Source: Streptococcus infantis
GTDB lineage: Bacteria > Bacillota > Bacilli > Lactobacillales > Streptococcaceae
Assembly (NCBI RefSeq): GCF_000963255.1
Contig: NZ_JYOV01000012.1
Coordinates: forward strand, 62,001 to 126,000
Length of the DNA: 64,000 bases
Direction of reading: 5' to 3'
The notes under the pieces were generated by a model. That model was not told the DNA's origin, did no database searches, and saw nothing but the letters and a program-made list of their open reading frames with translations. Each line of letters starts with the position of its first letter. Position 1 is the first letter of the stretch. The position numbers and the translations under genes were made by a program. Shown here piece by piece: positions 19,819 through 28,585 of the stretch.

Positions 19819-21092
19819 TGAAAAAAAATTGGAATGGATTTGCTAAAAAATCAATTCAAGAGCGCCTAGAGTTCGTTAAGTCTCAGGCGCTTACTACTAT
19901 TGAAGCCCAAGAAAGTCTTGAGCAGAATGAAAATCTCAGTCTAGCAGTTGCGGACCAATTAAGTGAAAATGTGGTAGGAACCTTCTCGCTTCCTTACTCA
20001 GTAGTTCCAGAAGTTCTGGTAAATGGTCAGGAGTATACCGTTCCCTATGTGACCGAAGAACCATCTGTAGTTGCTGCAGCCAGTTTTGCCAGTAAGATTA
20101 TCAAACGTGCTGGAGGTTTTACAGCTCAGGTTCATCAACGCCAAATGATAGGTCAGGTTGCTCTTTATCAGGTTCCGGATAGAGAGCGAGCTTACCAGGC
20201 TATTTTGAGTCAAAAGTCGGAACTGATGGAACTGGCAAATCAAGCCTATCCCTCTATTGTCAAACGTGGTGGTGGAGCCAGAGAGCTAACAGTTGAAAAA
20301 ATTTCTGGTGAGTCTGACTTTTTAGTGGTTTATCTCCATGTAGATACTCAGGAAGCAATGGGAGCTAATATGCTCAATACCATGCTTGAGGCCCTAAAAC
20401 CTAGTCTAGAGGCTCTAAGTCAAGGGAAAAGTTTAATGGGAATTCTATCCAACTATGCCACAGATTCTCTAGTAACTGCAACTTGTCGCATCGCCTTTCG
20501 TTATTTGAGTCGCCAGAAGGATGAAGCGCGTGAACTAGCTGAAAAAATGGTTTTAGCTAGTCAGTTTGCCCAAGCAGATCCTTATCGTGCAGCGACTCAC
20601 AACAAGGGAATCTTTAACGGAATTGATGCTCTCTTGATTGCGACAGGAAATGATTGGCGTGCTATCGAAGCAGGAGCGCATGCCTATGCCAGTCATGATG
20701 GTGCTTATCAAGGTCTCAGTCGTTGGAGGATAGATTTGGAAACAGAAGAGTTAATCGGAGAGATGACTATGCCGATGCCAGTTGCCACCAAGGGTGGTTC
20801 GATTGGTCTCAATCCTCGAGTCGTACTCAGTCATGAGTTGCTAGGTCATCCATCTGCCAAAGAATTGGCCCAAATTATCGTTTCGATTGGTCTTGCACAG
20901 AATTTTGCAGCCCTTAAGGCTTTGGTCAGTACAGGGATTCAGCATGGACACATGAAACTTCAGGCAAAATCGTTAGCACTTTTAGCAGGTGCGACTGAGG
21001 CAGAAGTACCTAAGCTAGTAGAAAACTTGATTGCTGAAAAAACCTTTAATTTAGAAAAAGCGCAAACGCTATTGAAACATTTAAGATCATAA
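19818..21092 (+). CDS. mvaA: Hydroxymethylglutaryl-CoA reductase, degradative (class II type)
   Basis: Reduces HMG-CoA to mevalonate in this biosynthetic setting; class II by sequence. The 424-aa protein contains the ENVVGTFSLP motif near residue 50, the cofactor-binding DTQEAMGANMLNTM segment, and the GLNPRVVLSHELLGHPSAKELA region with the catalytic histidine. Coupled to mvaS by a one-base overlap. A stem-loop terminator follows immediately. Confidence 0.95.
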   Translation: MKKNWNGFAKKSIQERLEFVKSQALTTIEAQESLEQNENLSLAVADQLSENVVGTFSLPYSVVPEVLVNGQEYTVPYVTEEPSVVAAASFASKIIKRAGGFTAQVHQRQMIGQVALYQVPDRERAYQAILSQKSELMELANQAYPSIVKRGGGARELTVEKISGESDFLVVYLHVDTQEAMGANMLNTMLEALKPSLEALSQGKSLMGILSNYATDSLVTATCRIAFRYLSRQKDEARELAEKMVLASQFAQADPYRAATHNKGIFNGIDALLIATGNDWRAIEAGAHAYASHDGAYQGLSRWRIDLETEELIGEMTMPMPVATKGGSIGLNPRVVLSHELLGHPSAKELAQIIVSIGLAQNFAALKALVSTGIQHGHMKLQAKSLALLAGATEAEVPKLVENLIAEKTFNLEKAQTLLKHLRS

Positions 21093-21095
21093 GAA

Positions 21096-21126
21096 AAACT
21101 CAGACGAATCTAGTCTGAGTTTTTTG
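21096..21126 (+). terminator. Terminator after mvaA
   Basis: AAACTCAGAC and GTCTGAGTTT form a perfect 10-bp stem with a 7-nt loop, then T residues. Confidence 0.88.
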
Positions 21127-21130
21127 TTTA

Positions 21131-21244
21131 TATTCAATGAAAATCAAAGAACAAACTAGGAAGCTAGCCGCAGGCTGCTCAAAACACTGTTTTGAGGTTG
21201 CAGATGGAAGCTGACGTGGTTTGAAGAGATTTTCGAAGAGTATT
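21131..21244 (-). repeat. BOX element, shortened form
   Basis: About 114 bp. On the minus strand it runs from a boxA-type end (AATACTCTTCGAAAATCTCT) to a boxC-type end (TTTGATTTTCATTGAATA). Compared with the complete copies, the piece between two CTGAC-like motifs is missing, including the stretch carrying CTACGGCAAGGC. Its boxA end forms the TAA stop of scrR. Confidence 0.85.
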
Positions 21245-22208
21245 AAATACTTTTACCTGGTAAGAGGCTGACTGGTAAGAAATAACCAGTCGTGGCAACT
21301 TCTTTCCCCTCGATTTTTTGGAGTAGTAAATCAACTGTCAGGCGAGCAATTTCTTCCAAAGGTTGTTTAATGGTAGTAAGGTGAGGATAGAAATTCTCGA
21401 TAAAATAAGTTCCATCATAACCAATAACCTTAAGTTGTTCTGGAACAGAGATACCAAGTTCCTGAGCAATCTTCATTACCAAGATGGCAGTCAAATCATC
21501 CGATGCGAAAATAGCATCTGGTTTTTGTTTGGTCAGGATACTTTTGATTTCCATTTCCTTGCGGAGGGGTGAAAAGTCACTGGAAATATTGATAATGGGA
21601 GCTTTTGGGAAGATAGAAGCAAAGCCTGCATGGCGAAGTCCAGTTGGTGAATTGGAGTTGTCATTACCTGTAATCATAATAACAGACTTAGCTCCAGTTT
21701 TCTCTAAAGTTTGAGCTGCAAGGACTCCACCAGCATAGTTATCAGAGGAAACGACAGGAATGTCCGGCGATAGGTTTCGGTCAAAAGAAATGATTGGTGC
21801 TGTGACGCGATTGTAGTCTTCAATTCCCAAGTTATGACTACCAGAGATGATTCCATCCACTTGGTTGGCTTCTAGCATTTCAAGATATTCACGTTCTTTT
21901 TCTGAATCGTGCTCACTGTTACAGATGATTGTCTTGTAGCCTTTTTTGAAGAGTTCGTGTTCCAATTTGTCAATCAATTCAGCATAGAAAACATGGCTGA
22001 TTTTTGGGAAGATCAACCCAATTAACTTGGCTGATTTCCCTTGGAGGCTACGAGCAAGGTTGTTGGGTTTGTAGCCTAACTCCCGCATAGCTTCATTTAC
22101 CTTTTGAATGGTTTTTTCTGACAGATAACCTTTTTTATTGATAACACGTGAAACAGTAGTAGGGCTGACGCCAGCTAATTTTGCGACATCAGTTAGTTTT
22201 GCGACCAT
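21243..22208 (-). CDS. scrR: LacI-family sucrose operon repressor
   Basis: 321-aa transcription factor. The N-terminal helix-turn-helix DVAKLAGVSPTTVSRVINKKGYLSE is typical LacI, followed by the hinge NNLARSLQGKSAKLIG and a periplasmic-binding-like sensor domain. It lies downstream of and overlaps scrB by 20 bases, so it belongs to an scrBR operon. It should bind the AAACGTTT-centred palindromes between scrB and scrA and release on sucrose-derived sugar phosphate (inferred from characterised ScrR proteins). Confidence 0.93.
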   Translation of the reverse strand: MVAKLTDVAKLAGVSPTTVSRVINKKGYLSEKTIQKVNEAMRELGYKPNNLARSLQGKSAKLIGLIFPKISHVFYAELIDKLEHELFKKGYKTIICNSEHDSEKEREYLEMLEANQVDGIISGSHNLGIEDYNRVTAPIISFDRNLSPDIPVVSSDNYAGGVLAAQTLEKTGAKSVIMITGNDNSNSPTGLRHAGFASIFPKAPIINISSDFSPLRKEMEIKSILTKQKPDAIFASDDLTAILVMKIAQELGISVPEQLKVIGYDGTYFIENFYPHLTTIKQPLEEIARLTVDLLLQKIEGKEVATTGYFLPVSLLPGKSI

Positions 22209-23643
22209 ATTCTAATTCGTAGTATGTTCCAGTTGGGTTTCCAGAATTAATGAGGATTCCATTTTGATCTTTGTGAGGGAAGACACGACCAGAAAATACT
22301 TTTTCTCCTTTATTGATGAAAATTTCAAAGACTGAATTATCGATGAAGATATTTACAGTAGTAGCTTGGTTGTCAATTGAACATGAGCGAGTAGTTCCGA
22401 ATTCTTGAGCATATTGCTCACCTGCTTGACTGCGGTCAACAGTAACTTGACCCTTGACAAGGTCGAAATTGATAGAGAGTCCCTTACCTTCTTTATCAGC
22501 AAGAAGGATGATTTCACTTTGGCTATTAGCCTCTAAGTTCAGTTCAAGTTCGTAGGTGTTTTTAGTTTCAGAACGATTTGAAAATTCCTCTTCTGAAGCA
22601 CGGAGTTCCTTGATAGCAGATACAGGATACTGATAGAGTTTGCCATCTTTAATAGTTAATTCTTTGATCGATGAGAAAGTTCCTTGGTGATCAAAGCGAT
22701 CAGATGGATAAGAAACATCTGGTAAACCAAGCCAACTAACAGCAAGAGCGCGTCCATCAGGGGCATTGAAGGCTTGAGTGGCATATGCTTCGAAACCATA
22801 GTCTAGATTGTGTAGTTCAGAAACATCTACCATACGAGCATTTTCAGGATCAAAGGAAGCACCGATTTTATACATATTTGGATAGATGTTGTCATAGTTA
22901 AGAACCTTTTTATCCAAACCTTGTGGGCAGTAGAGAAGGACAGGCTGTTCTCCAACAAAGACGAGGTTCGGGCACTCCATCATATAGGCAGTACGGTCAT
23001 TGTTGAAGTCCAAATCACCAACTTCTTGCCAGTTTGTATAATCGTTATCGACCGCTTTGTAGAGACGGACAAAACCTTTTTTCTCCAAGTCTTGACCACC
23101 AACGATAGCGTAGTATTGTCCTTTAAAGTTGAAAATCTGTGGATCGCGGAAGTGGTCGGTAGCATCAGCTGGTTGATCAATCAAGATCTTATCAATCTTT
23201 TTAATATTTCCATCCTTATCCATCAAGGCACCAATCTGATAAGGGTGGCGAACCCAATTTTCATCACGGACATTTCCTGTATAGAATAGGAACAATTGAT
23301 CACCAAACTGCATAGCAGATCCTGAGTAAGCGCCGTGGCTATCCAGTGGAGTATCAGGTAAGATTTTTACACCTGTTTCAGTAAAGTGCACCAAATCGTC
23401 ACTCTCAAGTTGAACCCAAGATTTCAAGCCGTGGGCTGCTCCAAAGGGGAAGTTTTGGTAAAAGACAACCCACTTGCCATCAAAGTAAGAAAAACCGTTT
23501 GGGTCGTTGAGGAGTCCTTCCTTTGGTTCAATGTGATAGCTGACATGCCATGGGGATTGCGCCATCTTTTCTTGGATTTCTTTTCTTTCTTCTTGTGTCC
23601 AATCTTCGTAACGTCTGTAACGACGTTCAGTAGTCCATTCCAT
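22189..23643 (-). CDS. scrB: Sucrose-6-phosphate hydrolase
   Basis: GH32 enzyme that splits sucrose-6-phosphate, delivered by the ScrA PTS, into glucose-6-phosphate and fructose. The catalytic signature LNDPNGFSYFDG near residue 45 carries the nucleophile Asp; FRDPQIF supplies the transition-state Asp and MMECPNLVF the acid/base Glu. I chose the ATG at 23643 because GGAGG lies 8 bases upstream; the earlier ATG at 23658 runs into that site. Protein length is then 484 aa, normal for the family. Confidence 0.95.
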   Translation of the reverse strand: MEWTTERRYRRYEDWTQEERKEIQEKMAQSPWHVSYHIEPKEGLLNDPNGFSYFDGKWVVFYQNFPFGAAHGLKSWVQLESDDLVHFTETGVKILPDTPLDSHGAYSGSAMQFGDQLFLFYTGNVRDENWVRHPYQIGALMDKDGNIKKIDKILIDQPADATDHFRDPQIFNFKGQYYAIVGGQDLEKKGFVRLYKAVDNDYTNWQEVGDLDFNNDRTAYMMECPNLVFVGEQPVLLYCPQGLDKKVLNYDNIYPNMYKIGASFDPENARMVDVSELHNLDYGFEAYATQAFNAPDGRALAVSWLGLPDVSYPSDRFDHQGTFSSIKELTIKDGKLYQYPVSAIKELRASEEEFSNRSETKNTYELELNLEANSQSEIILLADKEGKGLSINFDLVKGQVTVDRSQAGEQYAQEFGTTRSCSIDNQATTVNIFIDNSVFEIFINKGEKVFSGRVFPHKDQNGILINSGNPTGTYYELEYGRKTN

Positions 23644-23680
23644 TTCTATTTCCTCCATAAAATTCTACTATCTTTATAGT

Positions 23681-23748
23681 AAACGTTTCCTTATAAAAAA
23701 GCAAGTCTTTTACACTAAATCAACGAAAAAAATGTCAAACGTTTGACA
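23681..23748. promoter_or_regulatory. Probable ScrR operators and scrB promoter
   Basis: TGTCAAACGTTTGACA at 23733-23748 is a perfect 16-bp palindrome with the CG centre expected for a LacI-family operator. A second AAACGTTT core is at 23681-23688, close to scrB. On the minus strand the palindrome's TTGACA end (23738-23733) could be the scrB -35, 18 bp from TGTAAA at 23714-23709, so repressor binding would block polymerase directly. Confidence 0.75.
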
Positions 23749-23913
23749 GAATGTAGAAGCACTATTTTATGAAAAACAATGAAAAAAATGAAAGTTTTTG
23801 AAAATTTTAAAGTGGAAACCTTGAGTTTAGAGGGTATTTATTGCTGTATTGATGAAAAAAATAGCAAAAACAATCAAAAAATACAAATTAGCAAAATTTT
23901 TTCTGCAAAACGC

Positions 23914-23973
23914 TTGACATATTTTTTAAACGTGATAGAATAATATTCGTAGGGCGGATAAAATCGCTTTCAA
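23914..23973 (+). promoter_or_regulatory. scrA promoter and candidate cre site
   Basis: TTGACA at 23914-23919, 16-bp spacer, TAGAAT at 23936-23941. A partial operator-like AAACGCTTGACA overlaps the -35. Downstream, 23958-23973 read on the minus strand as TTGAAAGCGATTTTAT matches the CcpA cre consensus with one mismatch, which suggests catabolite repression of scrA. The rest of the 23749-23913 stretch is AT-rich with nothing recognisable. Confidence 0.65.
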
Positions 23974-24007
23974 ACAAGAAAAAATTTTTATAAGGAGATT
24001 TTTGCAA

Positions 24008-25891
24008 ATGACGAATACAGAAATTGCAAAAAAAGTCATCGAAGCCTTGGGCGGACGTGAGAATGTTAACAGTGTAGCCCACTGTGCGACTCGCCTTCGT
24101 GTTATGGTGAAAGATGAAGCGAAGATTAACAAAGATGCTATTGAGAACTTGGAAAAAGTTCAAGGTGCTTTCTTTAACTCAGGTCAATACCAAATCATTT
24201 TTGGTACAGGTACAGTTAACAAGATGTACGATGAAGTCGTAGCTCTTGGTTTGCCAACGACATCTAAGGATGAGATGAAGGCAGAAGCTGCTAAACAAGG
24301 AAATTGGTTCCAACGTGCCATCCGTACTTTCGGTGATGTTTTTGTACCAATTATTCCAGTTATCGTAGCAACTGGTCTCTTCATGGGTGTTCGTGGACTC
24401 TTGAATGCTCTTGGAATGACACTTCCAGAAGATGTGACAACTTACACTCAAATCTTGACTGACACAGCCTTCATCATCTTGCCAGGTTTGGTTGTTTGGT
24501 CAACCTTCCGTGTATTCGGTGGTAACCCAGCCGTTGGTATTGTTCTTGGTATGATGCTCGTATCTGGTTCACTTCCAAATGCCTGGGCTGTTGCTTCTGG
24601 TGGTGAAGTGACTGCTATGAATTTCTTCGGATTTATCCCAGTTGTTGGTTTGCAAGGTTCAGTTCTTCCAGCCTTCATCATCGGGGTTGTCGGAGCTAAG
24701 TTTGAAAAAGCTGTTCGTAAAGTGGTTCCAGATGTACTTGATCTCTTGGTAACACCATTCGTAACACTCCTCGTAATGTCAATTCTTGGTTTGTTTGTGA
24801 TCGGACCAGTCTTCCACGTTGTTGAAAACTATATCCTTCTTGGAACAAAAGCTATCCTTAACTTGCCATTTGGTCTTGGTGGTTTCTTGATTGGTGGAGT
24901 TCACCAAGTTATCGTCGTATCAGGTGTTCACCACATCTTTAACTTGCTTGAAGTTCAATTGCTTGCTGCTGACCATGTTAACCCATTCAACGCTATCATC
25001 ACAGCTGCCATGACTGCTCAAGGTGCTGCAACAGTAGCCGTTGGTGTGAAAACTAAAAATCCTAAACTTAAAACACTTGCTTTCCCAGCTGCTCTTTCTG
25101 CCTTCCTAGGTATTACTGAGCCTGCTATCTTCGGGGTTAACTTGCGTTTCCGTAAACCATTCTTCCTTTCATTGATCGCTGGTGCAGTCGGTGGTGGACT
25201 TGCTTCAATCCTTGGTCTTGCTGGTACTGGTAATGGTATCACAATCATCCCAGGTACAATGCTTTACATTGGTAACGGACAACTCCCACAATACCTTCTT
25301 ATGGTAGCTGTATCATTCGCTCTTGGTTTTGCTCTTACTTACATGTTTGGTTATGAAGATGAAGCAGAAGTGACTTCAGAAGCTACAACTGAACGTTTGG
25401 CTGACGAAGCAGTAACTGGTACTGTTGTTGCACCTAGCGAAGGTGTCATCCAAACACCAATCGTTGGTGACGTAGTTGCCCTTTCAGACGTTAATGACCC
25501 AGTCTTCTCAAGTGGAGCTATGGGACAAGGTATTGCTGTTAAACCTAATCAAGATGTTGTTTACGCACCAGCTGATGCTGAAGTGACAATCGTTTTCCCA
25601 ACAGGACATGCTTATGGTTTGAAAACTACAAACGGAGCTGAAATCTTGATCCACGTGGGTATCGACACTGTTTCAATGAACGGTGAAGGATTCGACCAAA
25701 AAGTTGCTCAAGGTGACAAGGTTAAAGCTGGAGATGTTCTTGGAACATTTGATTCAGCTAAGATTGCTGCTGCAGGCCTTGATAATACAACAATGGTTAT
25801 AGTGACAAACACTGCAGACTTTGCTTCAGTAAATCCAGTTGCTTCTGGATCAGTTGCTAAGGGTGATGCAATCATCGAAGTTAAAGCTTAA
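24008..25891 (+). CDS. scrA: Sucrose-specific PTS transporter EIIBCA
   Basis: Single-chain phosphotransferase permease that imports and phosphorylates sucrose. Of 627 aa, residues 1-80 are the EIIB domain with the phosphocysteine in AHCATRLRV; about 100-450 form the EIIC membrane domain; the last 150 are an EIIA domain with the histidine in EILIHVGIDTV. I chose ATG 24008, 10 bases after AAGGAG; a TTG two codons earlier is possible. Codon use is strongly biased to preferred codons, as expected for a highly expressed gene. The TAA stop is immediately joined to a BOX element. Confidence 0.95.
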   Translation: MTNTEIAKKVIEALGGRENVNSVAHCATRLRVMVKDEAKINKDAIENLEKVQGAFFNSGQYQIIFGTGTVNKMYDEVVALGLPTTSKDEMKAEAAKQGNWFQRAIRTFGDVFVPIIPVIVATGLFMGVRGLLNALGMTLPEDVTTYTQILTDTAFIILPGLVVWSTFRVFGGNPAVGIVLGMMLVSGSLPNAWAVASGGEVTAMNFFGFIPVVGLQGSVLPAFIIGVVGAKFEKAVRKVVPDVLDLLVTPFVTLLVMSILGLFVIGPVFHVVENYILLGTKAILNLPFGLGGFLIGGVHQVIVVSGVHHIFNLLEVQLLAADHVNPFNAIITAAMTAQGAATVAVGVKTKNPKLKTLAFPAALSAFLGITEPAIFGVNLRFRKPFFLSLIAGAVGGGLASILGLAGTGNGITIIPGTMLYIGNGQLPQYLLMVAVSFALGFALTYMFGYEDEAEVTSEATTERLADEAVTGTVVAPSEGVIQTPIVGDVVALSDVNDPVFSSGAMGQGIAVKPNQDVVYAPADAEVTIVFPTGHAYGLKTTNGAEILIHVGIDTVSMNGEGFDQKVAQGDKVKAGDVLGTFDSAKIAAAGLDNTTMVIVTNTADFASVNPVASGSVAKGDAIIEVKA

Positions 25892-26044
25892 TACTCTTCG
25901 AAAATCAAATTCAAACTGCGTCATACTCGCTTTGCCGTATGTATGTGTTACTGACTTCGTCAGTTCTATCTACAACCTCAAAGCTGTACTTTGAGCAACC
26001 TGCAGCTCGATTCCTGGTTTGTTCTTTGATTTTCATTGAGTATA
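25891..26044 (+). repeat. BOX element (A-B-C)
   Basis: About 154 bp in A to C orientation: boxA end ATACTCTTCGAAAATC, boxB with the CTGACTTCGTCAG hairpin, and boxC ending in TTTGATTTTCATTGAGTATA. The boxA part is partly degenerate. It begins at the last base of the scrA stop codon and separates scrA from scrK. Confidence 0.88.
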
Positions 26045-26065
26045 CTACTGTCGATTTAATAAAAC

Positions 26066-26103
26066 AAAAAAACGAACAAATGTCATGTTTGTTCGTTTTT
26101 GAT
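26066..26103 (+). terminator. Terminator between scrA and scrK
   Basis: AAAAACGAACAAA and TTTGTTCGTTTTT make a 13-bp perfect stem with loop TGTCATG. scrK therefore needs its own promoter; TGCTATAAT ending at 26172 is a good extended -10 for it. Confidence 0.85.
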
Positions 26104-26199
26104 TGAATGGTAAAATTTACAGAGGAAAAACTAAAATATAGAGCAACTTTCCTCCTTGAAATATGCTATAATAGAGAAAATAAAAACTAGAGGTTTATC

Positions 26200-27087
26200 A
26201 TGACAAAATTATATGGAAGCTTGGAAGCGGGCGGTACAAAATTTGTCTGTGCTGTCGGTGATGAAAACTTTAACATTGTAGAGAAAACACAATTCCCAAC
26301 AACAACTCCTATCGAGACAATCGATAAAACTATCGAGTTCTTTTCAAAATTTGATAATCTTGCAGGTCTTGCAATTGGTTCATTTGGTCCAATTGATATC
26401 GACAAAAATTCAAAGACTTATGGTTTTATTACAACTACACCGAAACCTCACTGGGCAAATGTTGATTTGCTTGGTGCTCTTCGGCGCGCTCTAAACGTGC
26501 CAATGTACTTCACAACAGACGTAAACAGTTCTGCCTACGGTGAGGTAGTTGCTCGTAATAATGCTGGTGGCCGTATCGAAAACTTGGTTTACTATACAAT
26601 CGGTACAGGTATCGGTGCAGGCGTTATTCAACGTGGGGAGTTTATTGGTGGTGTTGGTCACCCTGAGATGGGGCATTATTATGTGGCTAGACACCCAATG
26701 GATATTGAAAAAGAATTCAACGGTGTTTGTCCATTCCACAAGGGCTGTTTGGAAGGCTTTGCAGCTGGTCCAAGTTTGGAAGCTCGTACAGGTGTACGTG
26801 GGGAAAATATTGAACTCAACAACCCTGTTTGGGATGTTCAAGCCTACTATATCGCTCAAGCCGCGGTTAATGCTACCGTAACTTTCCGACCAGATGTCAT
26901 CGTCTTTGGTGGTGGGGTTATGGCTCAACAACACATGCTTGACCGTGTACGTGAGAAATTCACATCTCTTCTCAATGGTTACCTACCAGTTCCAGATGTA
27001 CGTGACTATATCGTAACACCAGCTGTAGCAGGTAATGGTTCGGCTACACTTGGAAACTTCGTTCTTGCTAAGAGCGTTGCAAAATAA
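26200..27087 (+). CDS. scrK: Fructokinase (ROK family)
   Basis: Phosphorylates the fructose released by ScrB. The 295-aa protein has the N-terminal phosphate loop EAGGTKFVCAV, the substrate-binding IGTGIGAGV, and the ROK zinc site formed by GHPEMGHYYV plus CPFHKGCLEG. It sits downstream of scrA with its own extended -10 and completes the sucrose pathway. A bidirectional terminator follows. Confidence 0.94.
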   Translation: MTKLYGSLEAGGTKFVCAVGDENFNIVEKTQFPTTTPIETIDKTIEFFSKFDNLAGLAIGSFGPIDIDKNSKTYGFITTTPKPHWANVDLLGALRRALNVPMYFTTDVNSSAYGEVVARNNAGGRIENLVYYTIGTGIGAGVIQRGEFIGGVGHPEMGHYYVARHPMDIEKEFNGVCPFHKGCLEGFAAGPSLEARTGVRGENIELNNPVWDVQAYYIAQAAVNATVTFRPDVIVFGGGVMAQQHMLDRVREKFTSLLNGYLPVPDVRDYIVTPAVAGNGSATLGNFVLAKSVAK

Positions 27088-27091
27088 ACAT

Positions 27092-27128
27092 GAAAAATGA
27101 GGTCGGGAATTATCCCGGCCTCATTTTT
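27092..27128. terminator. Bidirectional terminator between scrK and mntE
   Basis: AAAAATGAGGTCGGGA and TCCCGGCCTCATTTTT form a long stem flanked by A and T runs, serving the two convergent genes. Confidence 0.88.
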
Positions 27129-28318
27129 TAGTCTTTTTCTATCTTTGTTTCCTGATGGAAAATATTTTGCCAAGTTTCGTGGCGGCGCCAGATGCTTGTG
27201 TGGATGGTATCACCAATCTGGTAGCGAATGAGTTTTGTCTTCTGACTAATGGACGTTAGGTGAAGCTCTTTAATGGCAGATGTCAGTTCTTTTTCGGACT
27301 TATAGGCATCCTTGTCCAGTTCTTGTCCGTCCTGGCGGATATAAATGAAGTCTTCTGCAAGTAACTCTTCTAGTTGATTTCCTTGGTCAATCAATTGCTC
27401 TCTCATGAGCAATTTTTTATAGACATTATCTAGGATTTCATCCTCAGTGATTGGTGCTGGTTCGATATGAATGTCTGTATCAAAGACACCAAAGCGTTCG
27501 GATAACATGGATTCAACCTGATCCGCAATTTCGTGGCTTTCGAAAACGGAGAGATCTGGATTCATCTCGAGAGTGATGTCCAGATAGATATTACTTCCGT
27601 AAGTACGACCGCGTTGAGATTTGACCTTGCTAATCTTAGGAATTTCCATGATAGCTTTTTGGTAATCTTCGAGCAAGTGTTCATCAAAACCATCAGAAAG
27701 GCTGAAGGATGACTCGATAAAGATATCATAGGCAGTCTTGAGGATAAAGAAGGTAATGACGATGGCAACCAATTTATCCACGAGAGGGAAGTTAAAACTG
27801 CTGGCTAGGATAGCGATAGTGGTTCCGAGTGAAGTGACTGCATCTGATAGATTGTCCTTGGCAGCCGCTTTAAGCGCCTTAGATTTGGACTGCTTGCTGA
27901 GGTGGGTGTTGTAGAGATAAACAGCAAACATAATCACAGCAGAGATCACTCCTAGAATCGCTCCCAGTGGGTCAATCACTGTTTCTTCGCGACTAATAAT
28001 CTTTTGAATCGTATCTCGCAAGACATCAAAACCAACATAGAACATGATGATTGAAGTGATGAGGCTTGCCAAGTCCTCGATTTTCCAGTGACCGAAACGA
28101 TGGTCTCTATCTGCTGGTTGGCGGGCCAAACGAATCCCAATGAGGAGGGCAACATTTCCGATGATATCAGAAACGTTGTTGAAACCATCCGCCACCAAAC
28201 TGGATGAATGGAGCAAGTGTCCGGTTGCTAGCTTAGCTGCAGATAAGAATAGATAGGTCAAAATGCTGATAATGGCACCACGCTCAGCTAATTTTAAGTT
28301 TGAAACCGATTGATTCAT
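27128..28318 (-). CDS. mntE: Cation diffusion facilitator, manganese exporter MntE
   Basis: 396-aa CDF transporter with about six membrane helices (first 210 residues) and a cytoplasmic C-terminal domain. Metal-site residues fit the manganese subgroup: ADGFNNVSD in helix 2 (with an N-x-x-x-D arrangement) and KDNLSDAV in helix 5. HRFGHWKIEDLA is the loop conserved in MntE. After the usual CDF dimer domain comes a roughly 100-residue extra domain. It is divergent from mgtA, which is controlled by a manganese riboswitch, so both arms probably export Mn. Naming rests on close resemblance to pneumococcal MntE. Confidence 0.9.
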   Translation of the reverse strand: MNQSVSNLKLAERGAIISILTYLFLSAAKLATGHLLHSSSLVADGFNNVSDIIGNVALLIGIRLARQPADRDHRFGHWKIEDLASLITSIIMFYVGFDVLRDTIQKIISREETVIDPLGAILGVISAVIMFAVYLYNTHLSKQSKSKALKAAAKDNLSDAVTSLGTTIAILASSFNFPLVDKLVAIVITFFILKTAYDIFIESSFSLSDGFDEHLLEDYQKAIMEIPKISKVKSQRGRTYGSNIYLDITLEMNPDLSVFESHEIADQVESMLSERFGVFDTDIHIEPAPITEDEILDNVYKKLLMREQLIDQGNQLEELLAEDFIYIRQDGQELDKDAYKSEKELTSAIKELHLTSISQKTKLIRYQIGDTIHTSIWRRHETWQNIFHQETKIEKD

Positions 28319-28409
28319 CTAACTCCCTTTCTAGAACTATCGTATGTTTTCATTATACTGGTTTTCCAAGGAAAATTCAAATGGAGCGCGACTAATCCCA
28401 CCCCAGCAC

Positions 28410-28437
28410 TTGAAAACTCTTGAAATTCTGATATAAT
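28410..28437 (+). promoter_or_regulatory. mgtA promoter
   Basis: TTGAAA at 28410-28415, 16-bp spacer, TATAAT at 28432-28437. Transcription would begin right at the riboswitch. Confidence 0.75.
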
Positions 28438-28440
28438 AGA

Positions 28441-28518
28441 ACTACTCAAGGGAGTAGCTGGCGGGAAACCGCGATAGTGTCGTCATTCCGAATTATTTCC
28501 GGCACTATATTAAACAGC
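28441..28518 (+). ncRNA. yybP-ykoY manganese riboswitch
   Basis: The leader contains the conserved yybP-ykoY core: AAGGGAGTAGC followed by GCGGGAAACCGCGATAG, then GTCGTCATTCCG and a closing CCGGCACT segment. In this class Mn2+ binds between two loops (the GAGTAGC and GTCGTCA regions) and favours an antiterminated state. It is followed directly by a terminator hairpin and mgtA, so high Mn should switch on the exporter. Confidence 0.9.
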
Positions 28519-28555
28519 GAGACTTGTTTTTTTAAAAAACAGGTCTCTTTTTTTG
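28519..28555 (+). terminator. Riboswitch-controlled terminator
   Basis: GAGACTTGTTTT and AAAACAGGTCTC form a long stem ending in seven T residues, between the riboswitch aptamer and the mgtA ribosome site. It is the expected expression platform. Confidence 0.85.
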
Positions 28556-28585
28556 TAAAAAGAGGCCAAAAAGGAGGAGACTGTT

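Noticed and set aside
25891-26044. RUP element as identity of the repeats at 21131, 25891, 34927 and 39688
   Set aside because: Their ends, length near 154 bp and the CTACGGCAAGGCGA-type core are those of BOX elements (boxA-boxB-boxC).
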